From Anastrepha obliqua (taxonomy: Eukaryota > Arthropoda > Insecta > Diptera > Tephritidae), in NCBI RefSeq assembly GCF_027943255.1, contig NC_072892.1, forward strand, positions 29,535,792 to 29,599,791: a DNA stretch of 64,000 nt, written 5' to 3'. The notes beneath the pieces were generated by a model. It made no database searches, had not been told where the DNA came from, and saw only the letters and a program-made list of their open reading frames with translations. Shown in pieces: positions 30,054 through 39,839 of the stretch (position 1 is its first letter; every line of letters begins with the position of its first letter). The position numbers and the translations under genes are program-made.

Positions 30054-31710
30054 ATACATATGCATGTATGTATATATACATATACTTACATATAAATATG
30101 TACATACATAAACTTTTAAGTAGTACTGAAATATTTGAAGCTTAAGGCTGAAATTGCTTTTCGAGTCATACCATGGCTCCAAAATGATAATTACAAAGGG
30201 AAATATTTGGTAACTTTTTAGCCGATGTGGTGTGGTGGTTTAGTGCCGTAGTAGGAGCACTTATGGAATTGTTCGTGGGAGTGGTAGTGTTGCACCTACG
30301 AACAACTTAATAACAGGCAAATCACCCATATTCCATTCGTGTTCTTGTAGCCGCATACATACATACATACATAAACATGTGTACGTGTGTGCACGTATGC
30401 GCTTTAGTGTGAGGTATAAAGTTTAATGTGCATGTAGCTAACTGTTACGTACTACATCAGTATGTGTGTGTGTATATGTGAACGCTCGTATTTGTAATGA
30501 TGGCAAGACGCATCGTACACCTCAATTTGATGTTAGATGCAAAAATAGCTTTGTAATATACAAACTCACTAGTCACACATAACTGCCAGGGTACATATAC
30601 CTATAAAATATACATATAATCATAAAACTATGCTCTTGCAGTCATAGGGATTGTTGAGATAAAATTTACATCGTTTTGTGCAATACAATTACAAGCGCAT
30701 ATACCGCCAATAAGAATGCACACAGCCCACAGCACATGTTTGTATATATGTATGTGTATGTATGTATGTGCTTATATACTTTTAGTGTACATAACAGTAA
30801 ATGTATGTACATGAGCCAGTGCACACTAGATTGTGAGCACCTCCCCCGTTCTACCGGCCACCTCTTGCGATGCATTTGGTAAATGTCAAATGTTGTTTTT
30901 GAATTTGCATTGCCGCCCAACACAAAGCATTGCTTGTTTTGCTTTCGTGTTAGTAGCTTCAAACAGTTCCCTACATCATCCTTACCCGGATCTGCTGCGC
31001 TGAGCTCAGACATGACCATCCCAATCCATTACATCATAGCTTTTGTGCAACTGCATTAAATGCAGTTTTCGTTGCCGGCAATGTTAGTCTGCACGAGTAG
31101 TAGTAGATGCAAATTTCGAGCTCTGTGCACACATACATGTGCGTGTGTATGTACAATGCAATGAAAATAGGCTTGCAACCCATTTGCCCACACAACGTCA
31201 GAAGAAATTTATTGGCATGGAGGTTCACTTTGCATTTCCACACTGGAGTTGGGTCTTGCCGAATTACTTGGCCGACCACACGATGTACAAAAATTGAAAA
31301 CAAACGAAATTCCTAAACTGAAATTTGCTACTTTATGCGTCATTGATGAAATAAGCCTGCACTAACCGAAAATGTCATCGAAATTTTTGTCAAAGCGCCA
31401 ACGTTACTAGTCGTCCAATTATAGGTTATTATCTTACGAACATTTCCGCAATGTCTGTCTGCTCGTTTCATTACAATAAAAACAATACAACTTTTCAAAT
31501 AAAGGCAGACTTTTTTTTAATCTCAAAATAGTTTTAATTTCTTCTTGATGTAGGCCAATAACTTGAAATATGCAGTTCCCAAACCTAAGCATCAAGGCCA
31601 TAAGGATGCCAAGAATCAGAAGCACACTACAAATTATTGCGATCGTGTGCCAGTCGCACTAGCACCATCATTCTCTATAGCGAAGCGAACGTATCATTCG
31701 CCTGTTTCTA
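30054..31710. other. No gene recognised; TATG/CATA and TG-rich simple repeats
   Basis: CATACATA runs at 30052-30112 and 30352-30375, GTGTGTGTGTATATG near 30463-30480, and a TATGTATGTG run at 30745-30770. ORFs such as 30666-31019 minus lie in these repeats and have no motif. The 30890-31330 stretch is less repetitive but I identify nothing. Confidence 0.45.
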
Positions 31711-32690
31711 CAGGGTCCGACACTCGAAGTGTAATCAATTAAAAAGGCCATAAATTTTGTGTGGAAAATTACTTTTATTCAATTCAAAATAAAAAATGTG
31801 TGAAAGCAATACAAAATTAAGCATCAATTTACTTTGGCTCGATTTTACTACCTTTTTTCTTGCCTATACCCTTGAGGCGGTCCAGAAACGAATCGCAATT
31901 TGCCCAAATGTGACTTGCAGCTATTTTGGCCCATTCGCGGACAATGACTTTTTCCAGCGCCTCGAGTCTGGTGAATCTTTTAGTGCGAAGCTTTCTCTCC
32001 AAAATGGCCCAACGAGAATAATCCGTCGGAATCGCGTCTGGTGAATTTGCGAGCCATTGTGTAGATGCTATGAAGTTTGGAACGTTGTTTTTTAACTATT
32101 CTTGGTTCACTCGAGTTTTGTGAGACGGTGCTGAGTCCTGTTGAAACGTCCATGGACTGCCACCGAAATTATTGTCTGCCCATGGCTTCAAAGCAACCTT
32201 CTGTGGCGGGTTCTGTCTCCTAGTGACCAACCAATGACTCAAATTCTCGTATGAACGGTCGGTCAAATAAACGCTATCGTTTTGGGAGTTTACGAATTGC
32301 CAATTTGAAAAATTTTCTCGTCGGAAAACTCAATGTTCGGAAATTGACCGCTTTCGACCAAGTGAAGCAACTGCTTCGCTCTCTCATGTCTCACTTGTTG
32401 CTGCTTTGGTGTGAAATCATGCGCCTTTTGCATCTTTTAAGGCTTGACTTTGAGATCATTTTTCAGTATGCGGCGGATGCTACGCTCAGATATTTTCAGT
32501 TATTTCGCCATTTGATTCGCACTTCGTCGGGTATTTCACTCAAGTCGCTTCTTGACTTTTTGAACCATTTCACGAGACGTTGCAGTCTTTTGAAAACCAC
32601 GACGTACAAAACTGGCAAAATTATGCTAAGAACTTGGAGTACGAAAACTACAAACCTTATTTTATCACTCTCTTGAAAAGACTGTAAAAT
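31711..32690 (-). pseudogene. DD37D (maT-like) transposon remnant
   Basis: Minus-strand transposase pieces. They are KRSRSDLSEIPDEVRIKW-like sequence (about 32560-32510), FSDEKIFQIGNS (first Asp, about 32325), NPPQKVALKPWADNNFGGSP, TFQQDSAPSHKTRVNQE (second Asp, about 32140), then NNVPNFIASTQWLANSPDA and IPTDYSLWAILERKLRTKRF (third Asp). Last come LEALEKVIVREWAKI and WANCDSFLDRLKG. I count 37 residues between the second and third Asp, the DD37D spacing of maT-type elements in the Tc1/mariner superfamily. The 3' end at 31711 starts CAGGGTCCGACACTCGAAGT after TA. The 5' inverted end is not found. Several frameshifts and stops. Confidence 0.8.
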
Positions 32691-32724
32691 ATTGGCTGGA
32701 GTACTGACGGGACGCTGTCTCAAC

Positions 32725-33025
32725 CCACATCACGCAGGCAAAATGGGATTAGTTCAGAGCGATGCGTGTAACGCCGACAATGAAGCGAATGCTAGGGATG
32801 CTTTGTTACATCTACTGTAGGACTTGACAAATGTGCCTAGGATCAACATATTTTCCATCCTTGAAGGATATAGCTGACAAAGAGCTTGTTAAAACTCGCC
32901 AAGATGTGCATTAGGAATTATATGAAATAATATCATCGACTCCAAATATATAGCGCTGATAACACAAGGGATCCTAGAGGTCTAAGTGAGATCTTTTTAC
33001 AGATCAGCCAGCACCACATAACCTA
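32725..33025 (+). pseudogene. I/R1-type retrotransposon zinc-tail fragment
   Basis: Plus-strand HAGKMGLVQSDACNADNEAN followed by DALLHLL aligns with the H--RMGL---D-CR-CG-E--E---HLLC tail of these elements, with several metal ligands replaced. Downstream sequence contains no further frame, and the fragment ends in CATAACCTAAC near 33025, like the tails at 122 and 19.8 kb. It abuts the truncated 5' side of the DD37D element. Confidence 0.5.
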
Positions 33026-33304
33026 ACTTTTCCAAATAAATAAAATCTGCAAGCAAGCCATATTATTTCTGTAAGTATTCTTAGATATTCTTAGCAAACG
33101 CGAATTTGTATATGTGTAAAGAACTATTTGGGACTATCGACGGGTAATTGGGACTATCGATGGCGCATAGCCCTCATATGTTTGCAGGAGGGGAACCTGG
33201 ACGCAGGTACGTGTTGTGTCATCGGACATAAACACAGCTATACCCAATTGTTATACTTTTGTGACCCCAGGGTAGAGATTAAGTGAGGTGGGAGGATTGT
33301 TATA

Positions 33305-33907
33305 CAAGGAGAAGTCCAAAATAAAAAATACTGATCTAAAATAGAAACGACAGGAGCTTTGTTCTGATAACTTCGAACTAAAAGCTTTTCGAAGGAGTGT
33401 TTGAGGACATTGGCCGGAATGTCCTCCAGAATGTCTGTACAAGCCTTTTGGATGGCCTCTACGGACGCAAAACGTTTTTCTTTCAACGATGATTTCGGTT
33501 CGTTTTTGATAAATTTACGAACAATTTCGATGGAGTCTTCGGTGATTACTGAGGTTGGGCGGCCCGTATGTTCATTGTCATTTATGTCCTTACAATTACC
33601 TCTGAAACGTGAAACCATCAGCGCTGTAAACTTTTTTCTTCAATTCAAATGTTTTGGTAAACGTTTTACCGATTTTAAAACCAAATTTGATATTAGCTCT
33701 TTATTCGAAACTCATTTTTGTACCGATGACACAAACATACTGACACTTTAGGCGCAATAACTTCGCTTCCACTGAACCGAATGTCACCAGGCTTTCCCTG
33801 GAAGTCAGCAAGGGATGTAACTTTCAACGCACTAACTCATTAAGAAAATGACACCATCAAAAACATTTTTATGACACCAGTCTTGTTTATTTTGGACTTC
33901 ACCCCTG
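33305..33907 (-). mobile_element. mariner-like deletion derivative, 603 bp
   Basis: Inverted ends: left CAAGGAGAAGTCCAAAATAA, right (read inward) CAGGGGTGAAGTCCAAAATA. The left end is preceded by TA and the right is followed by CA then TA, so one TSD base is mutated or the end is shifted by two. Inside, the minus strand reads MSFE-RANIKFGFKIGK and TFTKTFELKKKVYSADG (N-terminus), then DNEHTGRPTSVITEDS and VRKFIKNEPKSSLKE. These are joined directly to KRFASVEAIQKACTDILEDI and PANVLKHSFEKLL (C-terminus). The whole catalytic core between SLKE and KRFAS is deleted. This is the SETMAR-type mariner protein reduced to its two ends. Confidence 0.85.
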
Positions 33908-34680
33908 CATACCATTGGTAAGACGGCACCTTTCAGATGTTTCTGACATTTGGATTTGAACCTCCTCAAAAATTATTATATATAAAAAAAATATTTATAA
34001 AGGCCTAAGTATGTAAACAATACAGACTTGCGCTGCCAGATATTCAAAAGTTAGCTAAAAAAGATAAAAACTTGAAAAAAGTACTGTTTTTTCTAATACT
34101 TAAATTAATTGCATATGGCAACTATGCATATAACGAATGTGTTTGCGTCACGTTTTGCTACAACGTAAGCAACTTACGCGTTGGCGTACAAAATACGTAG
34201 ATACGTTCCTTAGAAATGCGTCTAAAAAATTCGTGTAAAAATATGTATTTACATCCGACTGCTTTCAAAAATCGTGTAAGATGAAAGAACTCTAAATATT
34301 TTGCCAAAACACCGTTCAAAAGAAGTAAATTCTTATTACAATATTATTATTATTTATAAAACAAAAAGGATTCATTTTTATATTACATAAAAATAAAAAT
34401 AAAATTAGTGTACAGTGAAAATTCAATTTATAAGAACAAAATGCACAAAAATCCAAATTGAAATGAGGAATAAAAATCAATTTTACAATTTTATTTTACA
34501 GTCCAATTTTACTTTTTAGACTGGACCAAAAATGCTATCATCAGTAGCTATGTCAGATACCACGCCGGATATGCTCAGGCGGGTTTTATTCAAATTATTA
34601 ACGGCCTCTGCTGGTTTTTTCGTTGTAGCAAACTTTGTTATTAAGAACTGCTTTTTGCTTTCTCGAGTTGTTTATATATA
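33908..34680. other. AT-rich spacer, nothing recognised
   Basis: A/T-rich DNA with AAAATAAAAATAAAAT runs near 34385-34405. No ORF with a motif. Confidence 0.5.
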
Positions 34681-34902
34681 CAAGGTGGCGCAAAATTAAT
34701 AGCCCTATCGGACATTTGCAATTTTTGCAAATGGCGTCATACATCAATCATATTTCACACTTGTAAACTAGACAGTTGTAGTATACAAACAAAACAAGCG
34801 AATAGGTCAATATCAATTTCCAAAACTCAAAATTATTTTTTCTTTATTTAGTAAAAAAATGATTCAAAAACATATTTGGCTGATTAAATTTGCGCCATCT
34901 TG
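34681..34902. mobile_element. MITE family M, copy 4 (best ends)
   Basis: 222 bp. CAAGGTGGCGCAAAATTAAT at the left and GATTAAATTTGCGCCATCTTG at the right end, with TA on each side. Interior matches 3.76 and 49.56 kb copies (GCAAATGGCGTCAT, GCAGTATACAAACA-type words, TTTATTTAGTAAAA). Confidence 0.88.
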
Positions 34903-35161
34903 TACAATACGCGACCTAAAGATTAATATATGTTGAAATTTTATTGCACAGTTGGATTTGGTTAGTTCTTAAATGCATCTAGTGCTCTTACACGAACAAT
35001 GTTTACTTAATAAGACATCCTTTTCGGAATTAGGGTTAGTTTACCAACAATTTTTACTTTTGAGATACGTGATAGAACAATAATTTCGTGTAAAAAAATT
35101 ATTAGTGTACTGTGTTTTTCAAAATCGTGTCAAAAAAGGCCGCGTGAAAGGAGAGTTGGTT

Positions 35162-35247
35162 GTACCACACACAACCTTGACAGGCTCAAGGAAAGTTTCT
35201 TTACTTCAAGTTGCTGTACACCCTTAGAATTTTTGCTGTAATGGAGT
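35162..35247 (+). repeat. 86-bp direct repeat, left copy
   Basis: Contains CAGGCTCAAGG, CTTCTTTACTTCAAGTTGC-type sequence and TTTTTGCTGTAATGGAG. About 88 percent identical by eye to 35591-35676. Confidence 0.8.
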
Positions 35248-35275
35248 CTAGCCAAGGATGATAGATACCAGGTTT

Positions 35276-35400
35276 GCTTGTTTTTGTTGTTGTTATAGTA
35301 GCATAAACATTTCCCATACATGTGTGGGGAATGCTGCTGTAGAGACAGTCCTTGGCCGGATATAAATCCGGATTGTTCCGGTAACGAAGAACCGACTGTC
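35276..35400 (-). mobile_element. Jockey-like retrotransposon 3' UTR fragment
   Basis: Read on the minus strand: GTTACCGGAACAATCCGG, CCGGCCAAGGACTGTC, CAGCAGCATTCCCCACACAT, then GTTTATGCTACTATAACAAC and more AAC units. The ACAACAA tail resembles that of the element at 24.33 kb. Non-coding 3' end only. Confidence 0.55.
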
Positions 35401-35448
35401 GTTGCTTGTTAGCTATGGTGAAAAAAAATTGAGGGGAACTTTGGACTC

Positions 35449-35514
35449 TACGTCACTCGTTTTGTGTTCCACAAAATTTAGCTTTAGCTTAGTGAAGCAC
35501 AAAACGAATGACGT
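35449..35514. repeat. Imperfect hairpin (24-bp arms)
   Basis: Left arm ACGTCACTCGTTTTGTGTTC and right arm GAAGCACAAAACGAATGACG are complementary with two or three mismatches, separated by about 20 bases. Could fold as RNA or be the closed ends of a foldback element. Confidence 0.75.
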
Positions 35515-35590
35515 CGGCATATATGTAAAATTCCCCCAGAGCCGAATAACGGTCTGCTAGGTAGTACATCTCTAAAAGTCTTTTCACCAG

Positions 35591-35676
35591 GGTACCACAT
35601 ACGATCCTACCAGGCTCAAGGAGGGCTTCTTTACTTCAAGTTGCGGTACACCCTTAGTATTTTTGCTGTAATGGAG
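35591..35676 (+). repeat. 86-bp direct repeat, right copy
   Basis: Second copy of 35162-35247, in the same orientation, starting GTACCACATACGATCCTACC and ending TTTTTGCTGTAATGGAG. Confidence 0.8.
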
Positions 35677-35754
35677 GGAAGCGTCATTTAATCTGAAACA
35701 TATGTGTGTATAGATATTCTCCACAGATAGAGGGTCATATGTTTCCACTGAAAT

Positions 35755-35870
35755 GGAGAGGGGTTTTATGAGAAGATTTTATCACGACAGAAATGCACTT
35801 GGAAGGATATTTTTGTGAGTTGGAGGACGTTTTTTATTAAGCAGAAAAATTCTTCCGATGCGTTTGATGT
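35755..35870 (-). repeat. Possible eroded SINE fragment
   Basis: GGTTTTATGAGAAGATTTTA and ACAGAAATGCACTTGGAAGG on this strand loosely match the complement of family T (TTTTTATGAGGAGCTTTTT, GGCAGAAATACACTCGGAGG). The head and tail are not recognisable. Confidence 0.35.
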
Positions 35871-35879
35871 TTTATCTCC

Positions 35880-38410
35880 GCAATGAGAATGAATGCGTAG
35901 TTATTTTAAAGGTTATTAAAACTTAAAAAAAAAATTATTAAAGTTATTAAAAAAAATTTGGAGTAAAGTGAAAATGTATGTACGTATGTTCATGTGTGTG
36001 TATGTACATATGTATATATGCACGCACTGTGGTAATAACGGCCATTAAGAAAACTTTACTAAAAAGACGAATAATGGTCTGGAACTTATAGTTTCACCAT
36101 ATAAAATTTTCAAAAAAATGTTAGAAAGGAAGTACGTTGAAGGGTAATAAGCAAATACATAATCGAGGAGGTGTTTTGAAAGCCATTCCATTCGTTGTGA
36201 ATTAAACGTTTTTTCTTGCCCGTATTACTAACAGTCCCTTCACGACCAATAGCAGCTAAAAACTCAAACTAAATTGTGAATTATTTTTCAAATCAAATGC
36301 TTAACGGCAAGTGGTGGGCATGAAAAAATTCATGAGAATTAATTTTACTATATTTACTATCATAAGATTTCCGTATGTGCATACATAGCAAGTGTGGCCA
36401 CTATTTGCACATACGCAAAGACAAAGGATAACAAAAATTTTTTCTAATAACAATTTCAGTTCCTAAATAAACTATTATCATCAGTAAAATAATCCACTTG
36501 TAAGTGCAAAGAATTTCAACAACATTTAATAAGAAACTGTGAGAGAGTAAAACATACAATGCAAAAATTATATCGGCAAAAGATTACTGAAATTATGTAC
36601 ATATATCTACAATGCATACTGAAGACACAAAAAGGGAATAATAATGGAATATTTCGCACACACACACATATGTATGTATGTATCTACAAACATTACAATT
36701 ATATACAAACATGCATATGTACTTATTTATAATATCCAAAGCTTAAGGATGCTCTAGTGTGATATGAGGTACACCAACTTAAGGGAGAGGACGCAAAGCT
36801 GGCTCTACATCTTCACCAAGGATAGAGACATTCGGCAAAGAATTCACATAAGCAACCGAATAGAATGGAGACAAATAAAGTAGCAGCAGCACAAACATAT
36901 AGAGAGTTACCCCTAAAAGAGAGCAACAATTTGCCTGAGTTCTTATTGTTGGCACTGTCAGAGTAGGATGTGAGCGCAATTTGTATTCTATGTACATAAG
37001 TAAATACGAACATTTCACTTCTCCTCTAATGCATACACAAAAGAGGAAAAACGTGAGAGAAAACAGCAGGCTCAAAAATGTTGGTCCTATTTTGGTACAT
37101 TTTGAGTGTGCGAATGGAGCATAGGTACATACATGCATGCATACGTAGATATATTCCACCACAACCATTTCCGTTACAAAGATGCCAACACATACGACAC
37201 GCTGGGGTAGATTTGTGGAGTGGGTATTGGCTTCGTAAAATAAAAGACTAAACAGCAGCAACACAGTTTGGCGCTCCCTAGCGCAATAGAAAGCATCTCA
37301 AACAAAGCAAGAGAGAAGGTACAGGCTGAACTAGAACACACATACAGGCATACATACATATGAAAATCTGTGCACATAGAGCACTGCAAAGAGAAGTAAG
37401 AACGCTGAAATAGCCGTTTTTGTGTCTATTGACAAGTTTTAAATAAACACATATTGATTACTTGCACACATATGTATACACACACACCCACACACACATG
37501 TGACATATTCACAGTCTTTGAGTTTCTTTGCCATTTTGCCAGCTATGCAACTTACGTATGTACAGCAGAGTTCTTGTACTTTTCTTTCTCTCTCTTTCTC
37601 AAACGCAAATACATAAGCAAAAATAAGTCGCAACAAATACAAATCTAGCCTCACACTGTTGGCACCCATCCTTCGCCAACTTCAGCATAAGCTGAAAACC
37701 AAATTCAATTTTTTCTTCTATAGAACGTACAGGTGAAGTTGTATGCATGAACATATACAAGTATTGGTGCAGTACTTTCATACTACTTTGCTCATATCCC
37801 AAATGTGTCCAATCGTACAGCCGCAGCGCAATACCAGCACATGAATGAACCTTGGTTGGTAAGCGTAGTTGCCAGACTTTGTTATATTTTAATAGTGAAA
37901 AGTTCATATTTAACTTAATAATAGAGAGCAGAAAGTGGTGCATTCTAATATTAATATTTTATTTGTCTGATGTTGTAAAAATAAGTTAGTGAGCTATAGG
38001 GGGCACAATAATAAAAATAATAATTATAATATTAATACACAATTTTTTAAATTTTCTAAATTGTTAGTTTTAAGTTTACATTATACCATATAGACAATAA
38101 TTAATTTTGAATTGTGTAACTTCCAACAGTTATGTATTATAAAAAACTAAAAGGTCTTACAGATACAAGCCCCATTTCTTAAATAAACAAATAAATAATT
38201 AAATAAATAAATGAAGACAATAGTAATAGTAATAAGTTATCAGGAATGATTATTTTATAATACATTTTTTGTATGACTATAATTATCCATTCACTAAAAG
38301 AACAGAGCAAGAAAATAATAAAGTGAAACTTCCTTTATTTCATATTCAACGTTTCCTTTATCCCCCATTGGAGTATAGGGCCTCCTTTATTTATTGGTGA
38401 ATAATTTAAT
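35880..38410. other. No gene recognised; simple-repeat-rich DNA
   Basis: TATG/CATA and CACACA runs at 35975-36020, 36660-36690, 37125-37150 and 37460-37500; very AT-rich from 37950 to 38400. The 161-residue minus ORF 36779-37264 begins with hydrophobic, Leu-rich stretches but lacks a domain and overlaps CATA repeats. Confidence 0.45.
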
Positions 38411-38415
38411 TATTC

Positions 38416-38745
38416 GACCGCCGTAGCCTGATTGAGTTGGTGCGTGACTACCATTCGGGAGTGCGTAGCTTCGAATCTCCATGAGTGAAACAGTAAAATA
38501 TAGAAAATGTTTTTTTCTAATAGCGGTCGCCCTTCGGCAGACAATGACAAACCTCCGGGTGTATTTCTGCCATGAAAAATTTCCTTATAAAAAAATTAAA
38601 AAAACATTTTCTGTTCGAAGTCGACTTAAAACTGTAGGCCCCCTCATTTGTGGAACAACATTAAAGACGGACGCCACAAATAGGAGGAGGAGCTCGGCCA
38701 AGCACCTAACAGAAGTGTACGCGGCAATTATTTATTTATTTTTTT
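38416..38745 (+). mobile_element. tRNA-derived SINE, family T, copy 3
   Basis: GACCGCCGTAGCCTGATTGA (A box region), GTAGCTTCGAATCTCC (B box), AGCGGTCGCCCTTCGGCAG, AACCTCCGGGTGTATTTCTG, CCTCATTTGTGGAACAACAT and AGGAGGAGGAGCTCGGCCAA, ending with GGCAATTATTTATTTATTTT. It has a 12-bp-scale deletion in the tRNA-like head relative to the 28.4 kb copy. Confidence 0.88.
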
Positions 38746-38749
38746 AAGG

Positions 38750-39480
38750 GAAACCCATGTATCGTTGGTTCAAAAATCGATTTAATTTTGTTTTTGGCTT
38801 ATTTATTTCTACAACATCTCAGGAATATTATCCTAAATTTTCGAGTCGATCCGAGTAATAAATTCGGAGATACAGCCTTTGGAATGTGTGCGCTCCAAGC
38901 CACTTTTATTGTTACTCAAAACTTTAAACGCGTTTTTCTCGGAACCGTGTTTTCAAAGTCAGTTGTCAAATGTTCTCGAAAACTACTCAACCGATCTTGA
39001 TGAAATTTTACACAGGTGTTCGAAATACAATTTACTCGTGCTTGAACGAAGGGTTTTGTTTTTTTTTTCAATTACAACTATTTAAAAAAAAAAAACAAAA
39101 TGTCAAGCAAATTTGACCGAAATTTTCATTTTTTTGCAAACATGTCTGCCAAAATTCCAATTTTACTTTTTTTTTCTTTCCTTCGTTCAAGCACGAGTTT
39201 AGGGTCTTAACTAAAGCACTTATTTTTGTTTTTCCATTTTTTATGAGCCTGTCAGGAGTTATGCTGACAACGCGGACGCACCTTTTTTTCGAGGGGTCAC
39301 CGGAAATGACGTCACAATGGAGGAGTTTTAAATTTTTTTTTTTTGAAAAATTCAGAAATTATTCTGAAATATGTATCTATAAGACAGAAAAAAGTTTGAA
39401 TTAAATAAATACTGTTTTATATAGAAAAAAAAACAAATATTGAAAATAGGCCTTTTTTTACCCGACGAAACCCATGTAAC
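38750..39480. repeat. Unclassified repeat-like element with internal 19-bp inverted repeat
   Basis: Begins and ends with the same word in direct orientation, GAAACCCATGTA (38751-38762 and 39466-39477). Inside, ACTCGTGCTTGAACGAAGG (39034-39052) and its exact complement CCTTCGTTCAAGCACGAGT (39180-39198) flank A- and T-rich tracts. The CTCAACCGATCTTGATGAAA phrase is reminiscent of non-coding insect repeats. No protein motif. Class unknown. Confidence 0.5.
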
Positions 39481-39723
39481 CTTTTAAGTTGAATTATTAG
39501 ATTTGACAGGTATGCAAGCTTTTAACTTACTTATCAATCACTGTTTAGTAACATAGGATTATGATTCCTACTGTTCCTTTACAAAAGAGGTCTAATCCAA
39601 ATTTAGAAACAAGTCAAAATCACTCTGTGAACATCTCATTCAGTTTTTTTTGTTGCATGCTGATTTAGGTTGATGTTGTTCTTCTCATTTAATAGCTTAT
39701 AATTAATATGCATTTATTTCAAA

Positions 39724-39835
39724 GATGGGTCGTGCGCAGCAGTGCACAGTTGAGAAGCAGAAACTTGTTGTTAAGCTTTGAAAACAGAAAAAATGGTACA
39801 AATTTATCGCTGAGTCACTTGGATGGCTCAAAAGG
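39724..39835 (+). pseudogene. Tc1-like transposase N-terminus
   Basis: ATG at 39724 opens MGRAQQCTVEKQKLVVKL, then after a stop KQKKWYKFIAESLGW. This matches the start of Tc1-type transposases (MGRGK-T-EK---VKL----K-Y--IAE-LG), the first DNA-binding helix-turn-helix. The frame is then lost within about 30 codons. No catalytic domain and no TIR identified. Confidence 0.6.
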
Positions 39836-39839
39836 GACG

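Noticed and set aside
30352..30770. Repeated CATA/TATG arrays considered as CRISPR or satellite
   Set aside because: Units are 4 bp microsatellite runs without spacers; not CRISPR and not a long-unit satellite.
32251..32676. 141-residue plus-strand ORF
   Set aside because: Antisense shadow of the DD37D transposase on the minus strand.
33121..33160. Imperfect 21-bp repeat GGGACTATCGA
   Set aside because: Two units only, no link to any element; too small to interpret.
36779..37264. 161-residue minus-strand ORF with hydrophobic stretches
   Set aside because: It overlaps CATA/TATG simple repeats, has Cys/Val/Tyr-rich repeat-derived composition (YIYVCMHVCTYA) and no domain or signal that holds up.
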